A stretch of 64,000 nucleotides of DNA from RBG-16-49-21 sp040768125 (GCA_040768125.1 JAXGNG010000001.1:1364001-1428000); one strand, 5' to 3'; counted from the first letter of the stretch, positions 31,951 to 41,134 are shown. The notes: generated from the sequence alone by a model not told the origin. A program made the numbers and translations.

Positions 31951-32232
31951 ATGCCGAAAGAAAAAATATTCTGCGCGAACTGCCAGCACTGCATCGTCAT
32001 CCGGCAGTATGAATCCGAACCCGACCGCTACGTGCTGCGCGTCAAGTGCCTCAAGAAAAAATGGGTAAAGCGCTCCGGGGAGGAAAAACTCTACAAGTTC
32101 TTCACCGTGGCGCGACGCATCATGGATGACTGTGAATACTACACCGAATCGGGCGACCTGTTCCCCTATATCAAGAACCTCCGCAAGGAGCTGCCGATCA
32201 AGGACGAGATATATTCCACCAGGGACGTCTAG
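31951..32232 (+). CDS. Small cysteine-rich (possible zinc) protein
   Basis: 93 residues from ATG 31951, with AAGGAG 7-8 nt upstream. N-terminal KIFCANCQHCIVIRQ supplies three Cys, and two later Cys (VKCLKKKW; DDCEYYTESGD) could complete a metal site. The rest is basic then mixed, with no known domain. It ends two bases before the rnfC start, so it is probably the first gene of the rnf operon. Function unknown. Confidence 0.8.
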   Translation: MPKEKIFCANCQHCIVIRQYESEPDRYVLRVKCLKKKWVKRSGEEKLYKFFTVARRIMDDCEYYTESGDLFPYIKNLRKELPIKDEIYSTRDV

Positions 32233-32234
32233 GA

Positions 32235-33551
32235 ATGGGTTCGAGTTTTCCCGGGGGGATTCATCCGCCTGAGCACAAGGGCGCGACGAGGGACCTGGAA
32301 TTCATCAATCTCCCCGTGCCCCATACCTGTTATATCCCGCTCCAGCAGCACATCGGTGCGCCCGCGAAACCCGTTGTCCAGCCGGGCGACGGGGTATCCG
32401 AGGGGCAACTCATCGGCGCCGCGGACGGCTTTATCAGCGCCAACGTCCACTCCTCCATCCCCGGGAAGGTACTCGACATAGCGCCGATGCCGACGGCGGG
32501 GGGCATGCAGCCCACGGTCATCATCGAGGCCGAGGGGTCCTTCGCGGCCTCCGCGGGCGGGCAGGAGCCCGCCGACTGGAGGGTCATCGACGCCGGAGCG
32601 ATTCTGAACGCGATCAGGGAGGCGGGCATCGTGGGCCTCGGGGGCGCCGCCTTCCCCACGTCAGTGAAGCTTTCCCCCCCGCCCGCGAAACCAATCGACA
32701 CCCTGGTCATCAACGGCGCCGAGTGCGAACCCTATCTCACCGTTGACGACATGCTCATGAAGACCTTTCCCGCGGCCATAATCGAAGGCACGCTGATCAC
32801 CATGAAGGCCCTGGGCATCGAAAAGGCGGTCATTGGCCTCGAGGACAACAAGAAGGGCGCCTACAGGGCCCTCTGCGAAGCACGCCCCGCCTCGGACCCG
32901 GAGGGGCGCATCAGGGTGAGGAAACTCAGGACCAAGTATCCCCAGGGAGCGGAAAAGCAGATGATCCGGGCCCTCCTGCGGCGCGTTGTTCCCTCGGGGG
33001 GATTGCCCATGGACGTGGGAGTTGTTGTGCAGAACGTGGGTACGGTGTTCGCGATACGGGAGGCGATCCTTTACGGGAGGCCCCTCTTCGCGCGCTACCT
33101 GACCGTGGGCGGCGGCGCCATCGGGCGGCCGGGAAACTACAAGGTGCGGATCGGCACGAGGATCGCGGACATCGTTGAGGAATGCGGCGGCCTGACGGAG
33201 CGACCCGCGCGGATCGTCATCGGGGGGCCGATGTGCGGCGTGAGCGTCCCCGCCATGGACATCCCCGTGGTGAAGGGCACCTCGGGAATCCTGTTCCTCA
33301 CGGAGAAGGAGGTCTCCCTGGCCGACTACGGGCCCTGCATCAGGTGCGCGAAGTGCGTCCTGGCCTGCCCCGTGGGCCTTCTCCCATGCGATCTCGGTTC
33401 GGCCGTGGAGAAGGGAAGGCTCGATCTCGTCGAGAAACTGAACCCCTTCGACTGCATCATGTGCGGCTCCTGCTCCTACGTCTGCCCGGCCCGCCGGCCC
33501 CTGAGTCATTTCATCAAGCTGGGCCAGCAGAGGCTCAGGGCCAAGAAATAA
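32235..33551 (+). CDS. rnfC: Electron-transport complex subunit RnfC
   Basis: 438 residues. RnfC is the peripheral subunit carrying the NADH/FMN site and two 4Fe-4S clusters. Visible are FPGGIHPPEHKGATRDL and PLQQHIGAPAKPVVQPGDGV near the N-terminus, GLGGAAFPTSVKL, NGAECEPYLTVDD, VVQNVGTVFAIREA and C-terminal clusters CIRCAKCVLACPVGLLP and CIMCGSCSYVCPARRPL. It starts the rnfCDGEA operon, which couples ferredoxin:NAD+ electron transfer to ion pumping (H+ or Na+, not distinguishable here). Confidence 0.97.
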   Translation: MGSSFPGGIHPPEHKGATRDLEFINLPVPHTCYIPLQQHIGAPAKPVVQPGDGVSEGQLIGAADGFISANVHSSIPGKVLDIAPMPTAGGMQPTVIIEAEGSFAASAGGQEPADWRVIDAGAILNAIREAGIVGLGGAAFPTSVKLSPPPAKPIDTLVINGAECEPYLTVDDMLMKTFPAAIIEGTLITMKALGIEKAVIGLEDNKKGAYRALCEARPASDPEGRIRVRKLRTKYPQGAEKQMIRALLRRVVPSGGLPMDVGVVVQNVGTVFAIREAILYGRPLFARYLTVGGGAIGRPGNYKVRIGTRIADIVEECGGLTERPARIVIGGPMCGVSVPAMDIPVVKGTSGILFLTEKEVSLADYGPCIRCAKCVLACPVGLLPCDLGSAVEKGRLDLVEKLNPFDCIMCGSCSYVCPARRPLSHFIKLGQQRLRAKK

Positions 33552-33564
33552 GCGTGGTGGTGCC

Positions 33565-34662
33565 ATGGCAGAGAAAGAACGGAAACAAGAGCTGCTGCAG
33601 ATAACGAACCCCCCCCATATCCGTTCCGGGGAATCGGTGCCGAAGGTCATGTGGACCGTTGTCGCGGCCCTGGTTCCCGCCACCGCGTTTTCCTTCTACC
33701 TCTATGGCCTGAACGCCCTCATTCTCGTCGGGGTGGGCATCGCGGCGGCGGTCGTCGGCGAGGCGGCGATCCAGCTTTTTCTCAGGCGCCCCGTCGCGAT
33801 ATCCGACGGCTCCGCCGTCATCACGGGCCTCCTCCTGGCGATGAACGTGCCCCCCATGGCGCCATGGTGGACCGTGGCGATAGGATCGCTCTTTTCTGTT
33901 ATTATCGTGAAACAGCTATTCGGAGGACTGGGATTCAACATCTTTAACCCGGCACTGGCGGGGCGGGCCTTCCTCATGGCCTCCTGGCCCATCCATATGA
34001 CTACGGCGTGGTACCGCTTTTCCGGGGGGAACGTCCTCTCCCCGTCGATACGGAACGTCGGGGGCCTGCCCGACGCGCTCTTCGACACCATGACGGGGGC
34101 AACCCCCATGGGCCTTCTGAAAGAGGGGCCCAGGATGGCGGCGGAGAGCGGTGTGGACCCCTCCCGGATCTACGACGTGATCCTGTCCCCCGGTTTCCTG
34201 AAGTCCCTCTCCATCGGCACCGTGGGAGGCTGCATCGGCGAAACCTCGGCGATCTTTCTCCTCGCCGGGGCGCTCTTCCTCCTCGCCCGGAGGATCATTA
34301 CCTGGCATATTCCCGTTTCCTACATCGGCACCGTGGCGCTTCTCGCCGCGGCCTACTATTACGCGACGGGGTTCCCGGCGCCCCACTATTTTGTCCTCTT
34401 TCATATTCTTTCCGGGGGCCTTATCCTGGGGGCCTTTTTCATGGCCACCGACATGGTCACCTCCCCGGTGTCGCCAAGGGGGATGATCATCTTCGGCGCC
34501 GGGTGCGGAATACTCGCCTTCGTGATCAGGATCTGGGGCGGGTACCCCGAGGGGGTGTCCTATTCGATCCTGATCATGAACGCCTTCGTTCCCCTCATCG
34601 ACCGCTACACCAGGCCCGGGGTGTTCGGCGCCGCGAAGCGGAAAGGCGGGGGGTCGAAATGA
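33565..34662 (+). CDS. rnfD: Electron-transport complex subunit RnfD
   Basis: 365 residues, a polytopic inner-membrane subunit with covalent FMN. The flavinylation site is the Thr in MTGATPMGLL (SGAT-like motif) near residue 180. GLGFNIFNPALAGRAFLMASWP and FFMATDMVTSPVSPRG are RnfD/NqrB signatures. Several membrane helices flank the FMN loop. Its stop overlaps rnfG in an ATGA arrangement. Confidence 0.96.
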   Translation: MAEKERKQELLQITNPPHIRSGESVPKVMWTVVAALVPATAFSFYLYGLNALILVGVGIAAAVVGEAAIQLFLRRPVAISDGSAVITGLLLAMNVPPMAPWWTVAIGSLFSVIIVKQLFGGLGFNIFNPALAGRAFLMASWPIHMTTAWYRFSGGNVLSPSIRNVGGLPDALFDTMTGATPMGLLKEGPRMAAESGVDPSRIYDVILSPGFLKSLSIGTVGGCIGETSAIFLLAGALFLLARRIITWHIPVSYIGTVALLAAAYYYATGFPAPHYFVLFHILSGGLILGAFFMATDMVTSPVSPRGMIIFGAGCGILAFVIRIWGGYPEGVSYSILIMNAFVPLIDRYTRPGVFGAAKRKGGGSK

Positions 34663-35363
34663 TATTCAGGAATATTATCAGGCCGATACTCGTCATGGTG
34701 GCGATCGCCTTCGCCTGCACCTACGCCCTGACCCATATCAACAGGCTCACTGAGCCACGCATCAAGGAGCAGGCGCGCCAGAAGCGGATGCGGGCCCTGG
34801 CCCTCGTGCTTCCCGGCTACACAGTGGGAGAGGAGATCAGGGAGACCATCGAGGGGCGGGAGTTCGGCTACTGGGAAGGCGTCAGGGAGCTCGAAGAGAA
34901 CGGGGTGAAGCGGAACGCCCGGGGTTTCGCCTTCATCGCCACGGCACCGGGCTACGCGGAACGGATCGACACCATGGTGGGGGTCGACGAGGCCGGAGTG
35001 ATACTGGGCATATCGATTATAGGGCAGTCGGAAACGCCGGGCCTCGGCGCCCGCTGCGTCGAGGTGGCCGCGACCGAGACTCTCTGGGATGTTCTCAGCG
35101 GCGTCCCGGAGAAGGGCGGGGAGGTCACCCCCTGGTTCCAGGAGCAGTTCCGCGGTTTGAGTGCCGTTTCGAGAATTTCCATACTCAAGATGGGGGACTG
35201 GGGCCCCGCCATTGCCGGAGAACTCAGGGAGAAGAACGCCATCACGGCCCTGACGGGGGCGACCATCACCTCCGAGGCCGTGGTGAAAAGCATACGGGGC
35301 GGCATCGACCTGCTGGTAACGGCGGGGAAGATCGCCCCCCCGGATGAGGAGGCCGCGCGATGA
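34659..35363 (+). CDS. rnfG: Electron-transport complex subunit RnfG
   Basis: 234 residues. One N-terminal membrane helix (ILVMVAIAFACTYALTHIN) and a periplasmic FMN-binding domain in which the Thr of ALTGATITSEAVV is the covalent attachment site. GQSETPGLGARC is another family motif. The ATG lies in the rnfD stop (ATGA). A longer open frame starting at 34008 is a shadow of rnfD. Confidence 0.95.
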   Translation: MIFRNIIRPILVMVAIAFACTYALTHINRLTEPRIKEQARQKRMRALALVLPGYTVGEEIRETIEGREFGYWEGVRELEENGVKRNARGFAFIATAPGYAERIDTMVGVDEAGVILGISIIGQSETPGLGARCVEVAATETLWDVLSGVPEKGGEVTPWFQEQFRGLSAVSRISILKMGDWGPAIAGELREKNAITALTGATITSEAVVKSIRGGIDLLVTAGKIAPPDEEAAR

Positions 35364-35956
35364 GTAACTGGAAAACCTTCGCGAAGGGAATATGGGAGAA
35401 AAATCCGCCCCTTATCCTGGGGCTCGGGTTCTGTCCCCTCCTGGCGGTCTCCACCTCGGTTTCAAACGCCCTCTGGATGACTATGGCGGCCACCTTCGTC
35501 CTGGTCTGCTCGAACCTCCTGGTGTCGAGCATCCGTAAAATCGTGCCGCCGCATCTCCGGATCCCGATCTTCATCACCATCATCGCCACCTTCGTCATCG
35601 TGGTGGACCTTTTACTCAACGCCTTCCAGCCCGAGGTCTACAGGTCCCTGGGCATCTTCATTCCCCTCATCGTGGTGAACTGCATCATCCTCGGCCGCGC
35701 CGAGGAGTTCGCCCAGAAGAACGGCCTCTTCGCCTCGCTGCTGGACGCCCTGGGCATGGGCGCCGGTTTCGGCCTGGCCATCGTGGTCCTGGCGTCGGTG
35801 AGGGAGGCCCTGGGGGCGAACAAGCTGTTCGGCTACACCCTGGTGCCCGGCATGGAGCCGGCCACGGTGATGGCCCTTGCCCCGGGCGCCTTTTTCACCC
35901 TGGCGTTCATGCTCTGGGGGATGAACGCGATCAATTCAAGGAAAAAGGGGAAATAA
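35360..35956 (+). CDS. rnfE: Electron-transport complex subunit RnfE
   Basis: 198 residues, an integral membrane subunit with about six helices. Signatures are NPPLILGLGFCPLLAVSTSV, LGIFIPLIVVNCIILGRAEEFA and GAGFGLAIVVLASVREALG. It begins with a 4-nt ATGA overlap with rnfG. With RnfA it forms the central ion- and electron-conducting pair, which share a membrane 2Fe-2S cluster through conserved cysteines (here FCPLL and VNCI). Confidence 0.96.
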   Translation: MSNWKTFAKGIWEKNPPLILGLGFCPLLAVSTSVSNALWMTMAATFVLVCSNLLVSSIRKIVPPHLRIPIFITIIATFVIVVDLLLNAFQPEVYRSLGIFIPLIVVNCIILGRAEEFAQKNGLFASLLDALGMGAGFGLAIVVLASVREALGANKLFGYTLVPGMEPATVMALAPGAFFTLAFMLWGMNAINSRKKGK

Positions 35957-35959
35957 ACG

Positions 35960-36565
35960 ATGGAAATCAAGGTCTTCGTCGCCATCCTCCTCAGCACGAT
36001 CCTCATCAACAACTACGTGCTGTCGAGGATCCTGGGCATCTGCCCCTTCCTGGGGGTCTCGAAGAAGCTCGATTCCGCCGTCGGCATGGGCCTGGCGGTC
36101 ATCTTCGTCATGACCATGACCTCCTTTATCACCTACCCGGTGTATAAATACATACTGGTCCCCTTCAAGATACAGTTCCTCCAGACCATCGTATTCATTC
36201 TTGTCATCGCCTCACTGGTCCAGCTGGTCGAGATGGTCATCGAAAAGCTCTCGCCCTCGCTCTACCAGTCCCTGGGCATCTTCCTTCCCCTCATCACGAC
36301 CAACTGCGCCGTTTTGGGCGTGGCGGTGCTGAACATCACCGCGGGTTTCGCGGGACCCGGCGAGAGCATGGGCCTCCTGAAAAGCGTGGTCCAGGGCGTC
36401 GGGGCCGGCGTCGGCTTCACCCTGGCCCTGGTGATCATGTCGGGCATACGGGAGCGCCTGGAACTGGCCGACGTTCCGGAGAACCTGAAGGGCGTGCCGA
36501 TCACCTTCATCACCGCGGGGCTCCTCGCCATCGCCTTCTACGGATTCTCGGGGATGAAGATATAG
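35960..36565 (+). CDS. rnfA: Electron-transport complex subunit RnfA
   Basis: 201 residues and about six membrane helices. Signatures are NNYVLSRILGICPFLGVSKK, LGIFLPLITTNCAVLGVAVLN and GVGFTLALVIMSGIRERLE. It begins three bases after the rnfE stop. In many bacteria rnfB follows or precedes it. Here thyX follows instead and no rnfB is in the window. Confidence 0.96.
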   Translation: MEIKVFVAILLSTILINNYVLSRILGICPFLGVSKKLDSAVGMGLAVIFVMTMTSFITYPVYKYILVPFKIQFLQTIVFILVIASLVQLVEMVIEKLSPSLYQSLGIFLPLITTNCAVLGVAVLNITAGFAGPGESMGLLKSVVQGVGAGVGFTLALVIMSGIRERLELADVPENLKGVPITFITAGLLAIAFYGFSGMKI

Positions 36566-36581
36566 GGACGGACCCGATCGC

Positions 36582-37217
36582 ATGGAACTGACCAGGCCGA
36601 AAGTGACGCTCCTGGCGATTACCCCCGGGGCGGAAAAGCTGATCGAGGAGGCGGGGCGCACCTGCTACCTTTCCCTCGACCGGATCGCCGAGGGCACGGA
36701 AAAGGGCTTCATCGGGAACTGCATACGGCGGGGGCACCTCTCCATCCTGGAACACGCGTCGGCGTCGTTCCGGATCACCGGGGCCTCGCGGTCGTTCACC
36801 CACCAGCTGGTGCGCCACCGCCTGGCGAGCTTTTCACAGCAGTCCCAGCGCTACGTCGACGAGACCGGATTCAACTACGTGATACCCGATACGATCCTCG
36901 CCGACCCCGAGGCGGCAACGGTGTTCCGCGGCTTCATGGCACGCGCCGAGGAGGCGTACCGGGAGCTCCGGGAGCGCGGCATCCGCAAGGAGGACGCGCG
37001 GTTCGTCCTCCCGAATGCCCTGGAGAGCCAGATCGTCTTCTCCGCGAATTTCAGGGAATTGCGCACTATCTTCCATCTCCGCCTCGACCGAAGCGCCCAG
37101 TGGGAGATCAGGAAGGTCTGCATGGAAATGTTGAAAATGCTCCAGGGGGAGGCGCCTTCGGTGTTCGGCGATTTCATCATCGACGAAGGATCTATGACGG
37201 CACGGTCGGAACTATGA
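36582..37217 (+). CDS. thyX: Flavin-dependent thymidylate synthase
   Basis: 211 residues. Makes dTMP from dUMP using FAD, NADPH and methylene-tetrahydrofolate. The ThyX motif is intact in QLVRHRLASFSQQSQRY (RHR-x7-S). Further family signs are LSILEHASASFRI and LRTIFHLRLDRSAQWEIR. It starts 16 bp after rnfA, so it is probably co-transcribed with the rnf operon. No thyA is seen here, so ThyX may be the only route to dTMP. Confidence 0.96.
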   Translation: MELTRPKVTLLAITPGAEKLIEEAGRTCYLSLDRIAEGTEKGFIGNCIRRGHLSILEHASASFRITGASRSFTHQLVRHRLASFSQQSQRYVDETGFNYVIPDTILADPEAATVFRGFMARAEEAYRELRERGIRKEDARFVLPNALESQIVFSANFRELRTIFHLRLDRSAQWEIRKVCMEMLKMLQGEAPSVFGDFIIDEGSMTARSEL

Positions 37218-37229
37218 GGGACCCGGCGG

Positions 37230-37697
37230 CTACTTGAGGGCCACGTTCATCTCGAGCTGGCCCATGGGGCTGTAAAGGTTGATGCCCAGTGTTGTCTGCT
37301 TGATGAGGGTAATGGTGAAATCCTTTCCCTCCACCACCGTGGGGGTGGTCATGTTGATCCGTTTCCCCGTCGTGGCGAAGAGGTTCATGGCGTTTCCCGT
37401 GATCATGTTCGCCATTTCGCCAATGATGTCCTTGTACTCGCTCTTGATCTGCTCCTCGCTGAGCCCCGGGGCAAGCGCCTCGGCGATCTTGAACACCATG
37501 TTGTAGCCCATGCTGTAGACCACCTCGCCCGCCACGCCCCCGGTGATGCCGATGATGATGGCGACGTCCATCGAGGGGATGGGGCTCTCCTTGATCACCA
37601 GCTTTCCCCTTCGGAGATCCACCTTCAGGATTGATTTGAAGACCGCGCTCGCGGCCTCGAGGAAAGGATTGACGAATTCGGCGTTGATGTTGACCAT
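37230..37697 (-). CDS. cheX: CheX-family chemotaxis phosphatase
   Basis: 155 residues. CheX removes the phosphate from CheY-P. The catalytic motif is DIIGEMANMITGNAMN, with the E and N spaced as in the ExxN signature of CheX/CheC/FliY. IIIGITGGVAGEVVYSMGYNMVFKIA is the typical first half. I chose ATG 37697, since the longer frame to 37775 reads into the neighbour. It follows the PpiD-like gene on the same strand. No CheY or CheA is near. Confidence 0.88.
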   Translation of the reverse strand: MVNINAEFVNPFLEAASAVFKSILKVDLRRGKLVIKESPIPSMDVAIIIGITGGVAGEVVYSMGYNMVFKIAEALAPGLSEEQIKSEYKDIIGEMANMITGNAMNLFATTGKRINMTTPTVVEGKDFTITLIKQTTLGINLYSPMGQLEMNVALK

Positions 37698-37771
37698 TCG
37701 AAGACCGGACCTCTTACGATGAATCTGCGCGTGACTACCTGTGCTATTGTTATCGCACGGGCGGATATAGA

Positions 37772-38902
37772 TCAATCAGTTTTTATATTTTTTACTATTT
37801 TTGCGTTTTCATACACTTTCTGCATGAGATTGCCGGTCATCATTCGCAGGCTTTCCTCCTGGAGGGCCGTGGCGAGGGCCTCGCGCTCCCTCTCCGACGG
37901 GGCGGCGCGCGAGATGTCCTTCATCACCGGCGTGAAGATATAGAGCCCGGCGTCGGATGAAATGACGCGGGAGGTCCTGTTCATTTCAATCTGCATGAAT
38001 TCCTCGAGAAAAACCGGGGAACCGTTGATGGCGGCGATCGTCTGGCCGCGCTCGTCCGCGACGCGGTCGCCGATGGCGAACACCCCCGATATGGCCACGG
38101 TTCCCTTGAGGACTCCCTGGGCCTCGTCGAAGGTGCCCCCGCGTAGGGCGATGGCGTTTACCCTGTCGACGATGTCCTTCCTCACGCGCTCGGCCCCGGC
38201 CGACTCGAGCTTTTTCCTGATGCGCTCCCGGTCCGTCACGGGGTCCTTCATTTCACCCCTGTTCTTTTCCATTTCGGCGGTAATATCCTGCTCCGTCACG
38301 GGGGCGAGGTTACCGACGCGCCTGCCGAGGTCCATGGCGCTGACGAAGGAATACTTGATCCGCAGGCGCGAAGTGGCGGCCACGTGCTCGTCCCGTATGT
38401 CGGCGGAAGGAGCGGCAATCCCCATCCTGATAAACGTCAGGAACCGGTCGCGGAGAAGGTCTTTGCGGATCGCCTTCTGGAGGTCGTTGAAGGTCATGTT
38501 AAGGCGCTGGAGAAAGAGATCGAGGCGCTCCCCGTCAAAGTCGCCGGTTTCGGGATTGCGAAGGCCCGGGATCGCCCTTATGTAGTCCTTGACGCTCTCG
38601 TCCGTGACGTAGAGGCCGGTCTTCCGCGCCTCCTGGAGGAAGAGGACCTCGTTTATGTAGTAGGAGAGAATCATCGCGTCCATCTTCTCGTCCCGGGGCA
38701 TTTCCCCGAAGCGGGAATCCCGATAGCGCAGGTAATCATAGCGGCTCACCCGCTCTCCGTTTACCACCGCCACGGCGGACTGGTCGAGGCCCAGGCGGGA
38801 AACGAAGTCGGGCATGCCGAAGGAGATTACGATAATCAGCACGAAGAAGCCGGTCACCGCGTAGCTGACGATTTTTACCAGGGGCGATTTGGAGTCGAAC
38901 AT
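37772..38902 (-). CDS. PpiD-like periplasmic chaperone without a visible rotamase domain
   Basis: 376 residues. A short cytoplasmic start and one membrane helix (YAVTGFFVLIIVISFGM) lead to a SurA-N-type chaperone region (AVAVVNGERVSRYDYLRY...INEVLFLQEARKTGLYVTDESVKDYIRAIP...FDGERLDLFLQRLNMTFNDLQKAIR). PpiD-type proteins have this head followed by one parvulin domain. I find no parvulin motif in the last 170 residues, which are helical and basic. It probably assists folding of exported proteins from the inner membrane. AAGG precedes the ATG. Confidence 0.75.
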   Translation of the reverse strand: MFDSKSPLVKIVSYAVTGFFVLIIVISFGMPDFVSRLGLDQSAVAVVNGERVSRYDYLRYRDSRFGEMPRDEKMDAMILSYYINEVLFLQEARKTGLYVTDESVKDYIRAIPGLRNPETGDFDGERLDLFLQRLNMTFNDLQKAIRKDLLRDRFLTFIRMGIAAPSADIRDEHVAATSRLRIKYSFVSAMDLGRRVGNLAPVTEQDITAEMEKNRGEMKDPVTDRERIRKKLESAGAERVRKDIVDRVNAIALRGGTFDEAQGVLKGTVAISGVFAIGDRVADERGQTIAAINGSPVFLEEFMQIEMNRTSRVISSDAGLYIFTPVMKDISRAAPSEREREALATALQEESLRMMTGNLMQKVYENAKIVKNIKTD

Positions 38903-39040
38903 GACGCATTTCCTTCCGGGCGGACGGCGGGTCCGCCATTGTTGTTCCCCGGCGGCCGCACGTAACCGGCCGCCACGGCGGGGGAGCGATTAAAGGTAGA
39001 AATTCCCGTTATTTTGTCAATGAGAATAAGGGGTCCGGCG

Positions 39041-39211
39041 CTATTCCGGGGGCCGCTCCGCCTCGTCAACCAGCATGACGGGAATACCGTCCCTTACCGG
39101 GTAGCGGAGGCCGCAATCCGTGCAGATGATTTTTTCATCCTTGGTGTTGTACTCGACGTCTCCCCGGCAGGCGGGGCAGGCAAGGATTTCGAGGAGCTTC
39201 GTGTCGATCAT
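39041..39211 (-). CDS. Trm112/UPF0434-like small zinc protein
   Basis: 56 residues reading MIDTKLLEILACPACRGDVEY..., a second CTDC at residues 32-35, then YPVRDGIPVML. The four Cys form a zinc ribbon and the pattern matches the YcaR/Trm112-like family, whose eukaryotic relative activates methyltransferases. GAGG lies 6 nt before the ATG. It stands between the PpiD-like gene and the M30-like peptidase gene. The role in bacteria is not well established. Confidence 0.88.
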   Translation of the reverse strand: MIDTKLLEILACPACRGDVEYNTKDEKIICTDCGLRYPVRDGIPVMLVDEAERPPE

Positions 39212-39325
39212 ACCATACCTCGTTTATTCGGATGCATGTTTATTCAGCGTGAGATCTATTACGTCAATAAAAAAATATCGCCCTGTCTCGCATTGGGCCG
39301 CGGCTGGTCCGGGCCCGGGCGGAGG

Positions 39326-41134
39326 CTACCTGATGAGCACCGTCAACCGCACGTTTGACTTCATCTTAATGTTCCAGGCGCGCGTGCCGGTAAGGCCCGC
39401 CGCGGCGCGGTAGTAGATTGTGGACGCGGGCTGCATCGGCATCGCGGGCATGACGGTGTAGATGTAGGGGCCCGTGTGGTTCCTTGCCGTGTAGGTGTAC
39501 CGGTAGAGGTCGATCGATCCGATATTGTATGCCAGGGCGTCCATGAAGCTCTCGAACCAGGTGTCCTCGTTGTTGTAGCGGTAATCGGGCATGTCGATGC
39601 GGGCGTCGGAGAGCATGTTTGCCACGGCCCACTTGCGAAGGATCGTGCCGAAGGCATCGGCCGAGCCCCCCCGCTCCAGGGCGTATTCAACCGCCCCCTC
39701 GTCCGTGTAGGGGTTCCATACCACGTCGCGGAAGAAGGTGGCGCCGCCGAAATTGCGCGCGAGGTAGGAGCCCAGGGCGTAATTCAGGGCGTAGCTTACC
39801 AGGACGTTCGAACCGTCGTACCAGCGCGTCACGGAGTACTCGTTGTAGTAGTTGTAGAGGGGAATCCTCCCTTTGGAAATTTTACCGTCAAAACGCGTGG
39901 GGTCTGAATCATCGGGCACGCAGTCCGCCGAGGAGTGGAGGGCCCCGCGGGGGCCGTTCACGGCCATGCGCCGTGACACCAGGTCCTCGGCGGAGAGGGA
40001 GCACATCTCGTCGATCCAGGTCTCCGTGCCGGCGCCCCCGGCGCGGAGAATGCTCTTCTGGTGGAAGTGGATCATGTGCTGGAGCTCGTGGGCCAGGGCG
40101 GAGATGATTTCCGCGGGCCACCGGTCACCGATGTCCCAGGCGCCTTCCGGGGTGGCCAGGAGGAGGGCGTCCATGTAGAACATGATCCGCTCGTTTGAAT
40201 AGGACACGGCGGATTTCTTGAAGTTGTCCTTTGCCCAGAAATAGCCGAGGATCCCGCCGCTCGTCGAGTTGTCGTCGTCGATGTCGTAGAGGAGAATCGT
40301 GATCTCGTCGTTCTCGGGTATTACCAGTTCCGCGGCGAAGGGGGGGATGGCGCCGCCCCACTCTTCGCCAAAGATGCCCGTTACCCAGTCATAGATGTCG
40401 TTGTCGTCGCCGTCGACGAGGAACGCGTCGGCCATGGCTTCGACCATCAACGGGGTGACCTTCGGTGTCTTGGTGCCTCCGATATGCCAGCAGTTGTCCG
40501 CCACCCATATATTCAGGGTTTTCTGGCCATGGGCCGTGTCCACCGGGCGCACGAGCCTGCATGTGGCGGCAAGCAAGGCGGGGGAATTGATCGCGAAGCT
40601 CTTCTTGTCCCCCGACTCGTCCAGCCTCGGTTCAGGGGGAGGCACGATTCCCAGCAGGAGGGTGACAGGATTGATCCGCGAGAGAAAGCCGAAGGGGTTC
40701 CGGTTGAACTCCCTCGCCTCCGGCTTTCCCCGTATCCCCGTATCATTCTCCTCGGGTCCGGCTTTTTTCTCGACGGCTTCCGGAACGGTTCCCTGCATGA
40801 GGCTTTCCGTTGAATTACCGATCGACGGGTACGACGTATCGGAGGAGGCGTTGACATTGGTGAAAAGGAAATACACGTCCCGGGGTGTGCCGCCCAGTTC
40901 GAGGGTATAGCTCAGGTCGACATTTGATATGTTTTCGTAGTCGGCGGGCTCGTACATCCTGAAGTCATAGGTGAGCGAGTCATCGAGCCCGTTCTCGACG
41001 ATGGCGTACGGCTCATACCGATCCGAAAGAAGGAGGTATTTCGCGCCGTCATCGGAGCCGGGGGCGCAGCTCCCAAGGAGGAGCAGGGCGATCAGCGCAC
41101 CACGCGCGGGGATGTTCCTGGTGAAAACGGCCAT
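39326..41134 (-). CDS. Lipoprotein metallopeptidase, M30 (hyicolysin)-like
   Basis: 602 residues. A lipoprotein signal ends in LLLGSC (Cys about residue 23). Around the centre, ISALAHELQHMIHFHQKS contains an HExxH-type zinc motif in an M30-like setting, followed by TWIDEMCSLSAEDLVSRR, where the downstream Glu can be the third ligand. Hyicolysin-type enzymes cut extracellular proteins. The N-terminal 130 residues are of unknown function, and the C-terminal 100 residues look like a beta domain. Predicted surface or periplasmic zinc protease. It is transcribed toward the Trm112-like gene. Confidence 0.75.
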   Translation of the reverse strand: MAVFTRNIPARGALIALLLLGSCAPGSDDGAKYLLLSDRYEPYAIVENGLDDSLTYDFRMYEPADYENISNVDLSYTLELGGTPRDVYFLFTNVNASSDTSYPSIGNSTESLMQGTVPEAVEKKAGPEENDTGIRGKPEAREFNRNPFGFLSRINPVTLLLGIVPPPEPRLDESGDKKSFAINSPALLAATCRLVRPVDTAHGQKTLNIWVADNCWHIGGTKTPKVTPLMVEAMADAFLVDGDDNDIYDWVTGIFGEEWGGAIPPFAAELVIPENDEITILLYDIDDDNSTSGGILGYFWAKDNFKKSAVSYSNERIMFYMDALLLATPEGAWDIGDRWPAEIISALAHELQHMIHFHQKSILRAGGAGTETWIDEMCSLSAEDLVSRRMAVNGPRGALHSSADCVPDDSDPTRFDGKISKGRIPLYNYYNEYSVTRWYDGSNVLVSYALNYALGSYLARNFGGATFFRDVVWNPYTDEGAVEYALERGGSADAFGTILRKWAVANMLSDARIDMPDYRYNNEDTWFESFMDALAYNIGSIDLYRYTYTARNHTGPYIYTVMPAMPMQPASTIYYRAAAGLTGTRAWNIKMKSNVRLTVLIR

